NCBI GenBank assembly: GCA_027034115.1
Contig: JALVJB010000217.1
Span: forward strand, 1 to 6,566
From: Acidilobaceae archaeon
GTDB taxonomy: Archaea > Thermoproteota > Thermoprotei_A > Sulfolobales > Acidilobaceae
DNA length: 6,566 bases
Direction: 5' to 3'
Position numbers and translations under genes: made by a program
Shown: in pieces, positions 4,196 through 6,566 of the stretch
Layout of the letters: the number at the start of each line of letters is the position of its first letter
Numbering within the stretch: position 1 is the stretch's first letter
The notes under the pieces: generated by a model
Databases searched by the model: none
Told to the model about the DNA's origin: nothing
Seen by the model: the letters and a program-made list of their open reading frames with translations, nothing else

Positions 4196-4873
4196 CTAAG
4201 TTTTTTCTAGCGCGTAGGCAAGCGCTTCAAGAGATCTAGCCGGGTCTTTAGACTTCATCACTATACTGGCGACTAGCACGCCTTTTGCTCCCAGCTCAAC
4301 AGCTTTAATTGCGTCGTCGGGAGAGGAGATACCTGCTCCAGCTAGCACAGTGATCTCGGGGTCAACTCTATGTACTGCTTCTACACTCTTCGTGATGACT
4401 TCCGGCTTGGCCTTGCTTACGGGGATCCCAGTGCCTATCAGTTCCGGGGGCTCTATCGCTATCATGTCGGGCTTTAGGTATGCTAGGCCTGCTGCCTCGC
4501 TAGGAGTGTCGGCGCATGCTATCACCTCTTTACCGGCTCTCTTCACCGCGTCTATGATTTTAGCTATATCCCTGAAGGGTATCTTGTGCTCGCTGTGGTT
4601 TACGAGGGTCCCCCGTACTGGGAGGTCCCCGATTGCCTCAGCGGGGATATATCCTGTGTGAGCCCCGTATCCCAATGGGTCTAGGTGCTGCAGGTAGATG
4701 TCCTCGTATACGCCAGCTATCTTATAGGTCATGGGGGCTGGCACTGCTAGTATTATCCGTGTCTTAGATAGCTTCCCCGCGAGTTCTGCGGCCTTCTTCG
4801 CGACTTCTAAGGCCTCCTCTCGGAAAGCAGCGGGATACGCCTTGAAGTTGACCACCAGGAATCTCTCCTTCAA
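4196..4873 (-). CDS. tpiA: Triosephosphate isomerase, archaeal short type
   Basis: This 225-residue enzyme interconverts dihydroxyacetone phosphate and glyceraldehyde 3-phosphate in the cytoplasm. Visible active-site elements are VNFKAYP with N9 and K11, VNHSEH with catalytic H93 followed by S94 and E95, and AIEPPELIGTG with catalytic E141 leading into the phosphate-gripping loop 6. The phosphate-binding GAGISSPDD (179-187) and GAKGVLVAS (195-203) follow. At about 225 residues it has the shortened barrel of archaeal enzymes rather than the roughly 250 residues of bacterial and eukaryotic ones. The start is TTG, supported by GGGAGGG (4887-4881) with a 7-nt gap; no ATG lies nearby in frame upstream. 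It follows the fructose-bisphosphate aldolase/phosphatase gene by 59 nt on the same strand and supplies that enzyme's substrates. Confidence 0.95.
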   Translation of the reverse strand: MKERFLVVNFKAYPAAFREEALEVAKKAAELAGKLSKTRIILAVPAPMTYKIAGVYEDIYLQHLDPLGYGAHTGYIPAEAIGDLPVRGTLVNHSEHKIPFRDIAKIIDAVKRAGKEVIACADTPSEAAGLAYLKPDMIAIEPPELIGTGIPVSKAKPEVITKSVEAVHRVDPEITVLAGAGISSPDDAIKAVELGAKGVLVASIVMKSKDPARSLEALAYALEKT

Positions 4874-4880
4874 CGTAGCG

Positions 4881-4887
4881 CCCTCCC
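4881..4887 (-). promoter_or_regulatory. Shine-Dalgarno site fixing the TTG start of triosephosphate isomerase
   Basis: On the minus strand GGGAGGG is separated by 7 nt from TTG at 4873. Conserved TIM sequence begins at once (FLVVNFKAYP, residues 5-14), which agrees with this start. Confidence 0.6.
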
Positions 4888-4902
4888 AATCGTGCTATGA
4901 TG

Positions 4903-4910
4903 AATAAAAG
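4903..4910 (-). promoter_or_regulatory. AT-rich element between the aldolase/phosphatase and isomerase genes (TATA box or terminator)
   Basis: On the minus strand this reads CTTTTATT, within CATTCTTTTATTC. As a TATA box it would place the transcription start near 4880, which would cut into the Shine-Dalgarno site. As a T-rich element after the upstream stop (4933) it could instead terminate that gene's transcript in part. The two roles cannot be separated from sequence. Confidence 0.3.
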
Positions 4911-4932
4911 AATGGGGAGAATTCCTCGGCGT

Positions 4933-6099
4933 TCAGTCGTGTACTTCCTCGCCGCTTAGCTCCTCGCTGTGCTTTATCACAGGCTTGTATCCGAGCTCGT
5001 AGGGCTTGAACCTGTCGTGCAGCTTCTTCAGTACCTGCGGTAGCGTGGTGTACTCCATTTCTTCTGGGCCTAGCCTGTGAGGCATGAACGGCCCGTGCCT
5101 CCTCATGTAATCGGTTATTAGCTGGGCTAGCCTCCTGGTCTCGTCGAATGCTGGATCGTCGAAGAGGTCGGCCGGGCCTATCAGCTCCCCGTTGTGGATC
5201 TGGAAGCCTAGTGCTACAACTCTGGGCGGCCCGTCGAACCTCGTCATCTTGGCATCCTTCAGTCCTACTGGCATCAGCGGGCCGTGATGGCTTCCACGCA
5301 TCCACCCGGCGACTAGGTGTGGGAAGCTGAAGGCTTCTAGTATCTCTCCGACTGCTGGGAACCCGCTCTGAGCCCTGGCGATCGCCACTGGATCGTCTTT
5401 CCCCACGTATTTGCCTGCTATTAGGTTGAGCCTCTCACTGCTCACGACTCCAGCGATCTCTCCATCGCTCTTCCTGTATACTCTCTTGATGACGTATCTG
5501 CTCGGGGTTCCTATGAGTGCTAGTATGTCGTACAGCTCCTCTGGGGCGGATAGGCGCACCATCTTGCCCTCGAACACGTCTAGTATCTCGAATATGAAGC
5601 CATCGTGCATTCTGGGGTCTATTACTAGGCCGGCGGTGTTGAAGGGGTCGGCGAATATCTTGTAGAAGGGGAGGTTGAATGCTCCGGGCTCTGTCTTGTC
5701 GGCCATGAATATGACGACTGGCTCCGAGGGTCTCTCGACGAACTCCATCTCGGCGACTCCAGGGCCTAGGCCTCGGACGTTGCCGCTGAACGCGTCGCTT
5801 AGCAAGTCCTGCCCTGCGGCGTATAGGCCTAGATCCTTGGCCACCTTGGTTGCTTCTTTGAAGGCGTTCCAGGCTAGCTCGTGGATCTCTGGGTTGTCGA
5901 CGCCCTTATAGTGGGTCATTATGAGTTGGAGATCATCACCTACATGGGTTACGTAGAAGCTCTTGATTATACCCTTCTTTTTAGCCTCGGCTAGAACCCT
6001 CGAGGCGGCGAGCATCGTGTCGGGATGCACCTTATGGTGTCCAGCGAGGCTTCCAATATCGGCCTTGATAACGCTTAGCGTAACCTTTTCCCCGGGCAT
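4933..6099 (-). CDS. fbp: Bifunctional fructose-1,6-bisphosphate aldolase/phosphatase (FBPase class V)
   Basis: This 388-residue archaeal gluconeogenic enzyme condenses DHAP and GAP to fructose 1,6-bisphosphate and hydrolyses it to fructose 6-phosphate in one Mg-dependent active site. The sequence closely follows the Sulfolobus tokodaii enzyme as I recall it. The N-terminal motif is SVIKADIGSLAGH with D14 and H21, VGDDLQL has D55 and D56, AGQDLLSD has Q97, and FMADKTEPG has D134; these are metal and phosphate ligands. AGKYVGKDD carries Y231 and the Schiff-base lysine K234, followed by D235 and D236. MEYTTLP carries Y350, the tyrosine that moves between the two reaction modes. GWMRGSHHGPLMP (265-277) and FDGPPR (288-293) are also conserved. 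No key residue is missing. ATG at 6099 is supported by GGTGGT five nt upstream. The enzyme is usually a homo-octamer and works mainly in the anabolic direction. Confidence 0.96.
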   Translation of the reverse strand: MPGEKVTLSVIKADIGSLAGHHKVHPDTMLAASRVLAEAKKKGIIKSFYVTHVGDDLQLIMTHYKGVDNPEIHELAWNAFKEATKVAKDLGLYAAGQDLLSDAFSGNVRGLGPGVAEMEFVERPSEPVVIFMADKTEPGAFNLPFYKIFADPFNTAGLVIDPRMHDGFIFEILDVFEGKMVRLSAPEELYDILALIGTPSRYVIKRVYRKSDGEIAGVVSSERLNLIAGKYVGKDDPVAIARAQSGFPAVGEILEAFSFPHLVAGWMRGSHHGPLMPVGLKDAKMTRFDGPPRVVALGFQIHNGELIGPADLFDDPAFDETRRLAQLITDYMRRHGPFMPHRLGPEEMEYTTLPQVLKKLHDRFKPYELGYKPVIKHSEELSGEEVHD

Positions 6100-6104
6100 A
6101 CGAT

Positions 6105-6110
6105 ACCACC
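6105..6110 (-). promoter_or_regulatory. Ribosome-binding site of the aldolase/phosphatase gene
   Basis: GGTGGT on the minus strand, 5 nt before ATG at 6099, is a partial match to the archaeal GGAGGTGAT consensus. It fits inside the short leader predicted from the TATA box at 6138-6143. Confidence 0.45.
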
Positions 6111-6137
6111 AATGACTATGAAGGTATCCAGGGAGAG

Positions 6138-6143
6138 TTTAAA
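6138..6143 (-). promoter_or_regulatory. TATA box of the fructose-bisphosphate aldolase/phosphatase gene
   Basis: On the minus strand TTTAAA, within AACCTTTAAACTC, lies in the 62-nt gap after the ABCE1 stop. A start about 26 nt downstream (near 6114) gives a leader of about 15 nt that includes the GGTGGT ribosome-binding site. The aldolase/phosphatase therefore probably has its own promoter rather than depending on the ABCE1 transcript. Confidence 0.5.
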
Positions 6144-6161
6144 GGTTAGGGTAGTATTCTG

Positions 6162-6566
6162 CTATGCTCCTCCATAATAGTATTCTCCCTTGGCCTTCTG
6201 CATCCTGTCCAGGAAGCTTCCCGGCTTGTTAACTCTAGGCCTCCCCGTAGTGGGGTCCCTCCTGAAGGTTACGCCTAGCTCTCTTAGGAATAGGTTCATC
6301 GCCTTGTAGAGGCTCATCGGCCTGCTGGCGTGTCCCTCTACTCCGGGCTTGCCTAGTATTGGGATGAGCTTGTCACTGATGAAGTCGACGACCAAGAGGT
6401 CGTGTTCCACGACGAAAGCGGCCGCACCCCTCCCCTCCGTGACCCGCCGAATCGCCCTTGCAACGGCAAGCCTCTCTTCAACATCGAGGTAAGCGCTGGG
6501 CTCGTCGAGTAGGTATATATCAGCCTCTCGGGCGAGCGCTATGGCTACCGCGAGTTTCTGCATCTC
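6162..6566 (-). CDS. ABCE1/Rli1 ribosome-recycling ATPase, C-terminal part (cut by window edge)
   Basis: This is the last 134 codons of ABCE1 (RNase L inhibitor homologue), the twin-ATPase iron-sulfur protein that splits ribosomes after termination with aRF1 or Pelota. The visible piece belongs to the second nucleotide-binding domain. It starts at the end of the signature motif (EMQK), then Walker B IYLLDEPSAYLD with catalytic E (residue 21 counted from the first visible Met), the D-loop, and the switch histidine in FVVEHD (54). The family-specific C-terminal hinge follows: FRRDPTTGRPRVNK at 100-113, and a YYYGGA end. The Met at 6563 lies inside the domain and is not the start; the N-terminal iron-sulfur domain and first ATPase domain lie beyond 6566. 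The gene reads in the same direction as the gluconeogenic pair, but a promoter between them suggests separate control. Confidence 0.95.
   Translation of the reverse strand, partial: EMQKLAVAIALAREADIYLLDEPSAYLDVEERLAVARAIRRVTEGRGAAAFVVEHDLLVVDFISDKLIPILGKPGVEGHASRPMSLYKAMNLFLRELGVTFRRDPTTGRPRVNKPGSFLDRMQKAKGEYYYGGA

Noticed and set aside
4897..4903. A perfect C-box-like ATGATGA on the plus strand in the gap before triosephosphate isomerase.
   Set aside because: No CTGA box follows at a sensible distance and no flanking stem is present. The bases are part of the AT-rich element on the other strand.
4895..5305. A 136-codon minus-strand frame inside the aldolase/phosphatase gene.
   Set aside because: It is an alternative frame of a strongly conserved enzyme gene, with a low-complexity Arg/Ala/Ser composition.

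Overview
The window looks like chromosomal DNA of a hyperthermophilic crenarchaeon (Thermoproteota), most likely of the Desulfurococcales type. The case rests on an archaeal-type fructose-1,6-bisphosphate aldolase/phosphatase, a short archaeal triosephosphate isomerase, an ABCE1/Rli1 ribosome-recycling ATPase, TATA-box promoters, purine-rich Shine-Dalgarno sites, TTG and GTG starts, and heavy use of AGG/AGA (Arg), ATA (Ile) and CTA (Leu) codons. The species cannot be named from the sequence alone.

Left part (1-2900, plus strand): a probable sulfur-related group. It has a 600-residue PP-loop protein of the PAPS-reductase family with a CC...CxxC cysteine set and a C-terminal double [4Fe-4S] ferredoxin domain, then a TauE/SafE-type membrane exporter starting at TTG, then 4 nt later an 80-residue membrane protein that resembles DUF1634. 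A TATA-like element inside a perfect hairpin sits between the first two genes. An 11-bp-arm palindrome lies inside the exporter gene.

Middle (2897-4195): a minus-strand 3-methyladenine-DNA-glycosylase-family gene converges on the small membrane gene, and their stop codons overlap. Behind it is the longest gene-free stretch, 3518-3806 (289 bp). On the minus strand this holds a strong candidate for a dual-guide C/D-box sRNA: C, D' and C' boxes, a degenerate D box, two spacers of exactly 12 nt, a GGGGG/CCCCC terminal stem, and guides that appear to match one region of archaeal 16S rRNA. On the plus strand it holds a strong TATA element, a 20-bp palindrome at the expected transcription start, a 7-bp inverted repeat and a Shine-Dalgarno site, all ahead of a small winged-helix regulator.

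Right part (4196-6566, minus strand): ABCE1 (C-terminal part only, cut by the window edge), then fructose-bisphosphate aldolase/phosphatase with a clear promoter, then triosephosphate isomerase. The last two catalyse consecutive gluconeogenic steps: the isomerase balances DHAP and GAP, and the bifunctional enzyme condenses them and dephosphorylates the product to fructose 6-phosphate.

The most interesting item is the C/D-box sRNA candidate near 3543-3606. The operator-like palindrome of the winged-helix gene and the unusual PP-loop/ferredoxin fusion beside a sulfur-anion exporter come next.
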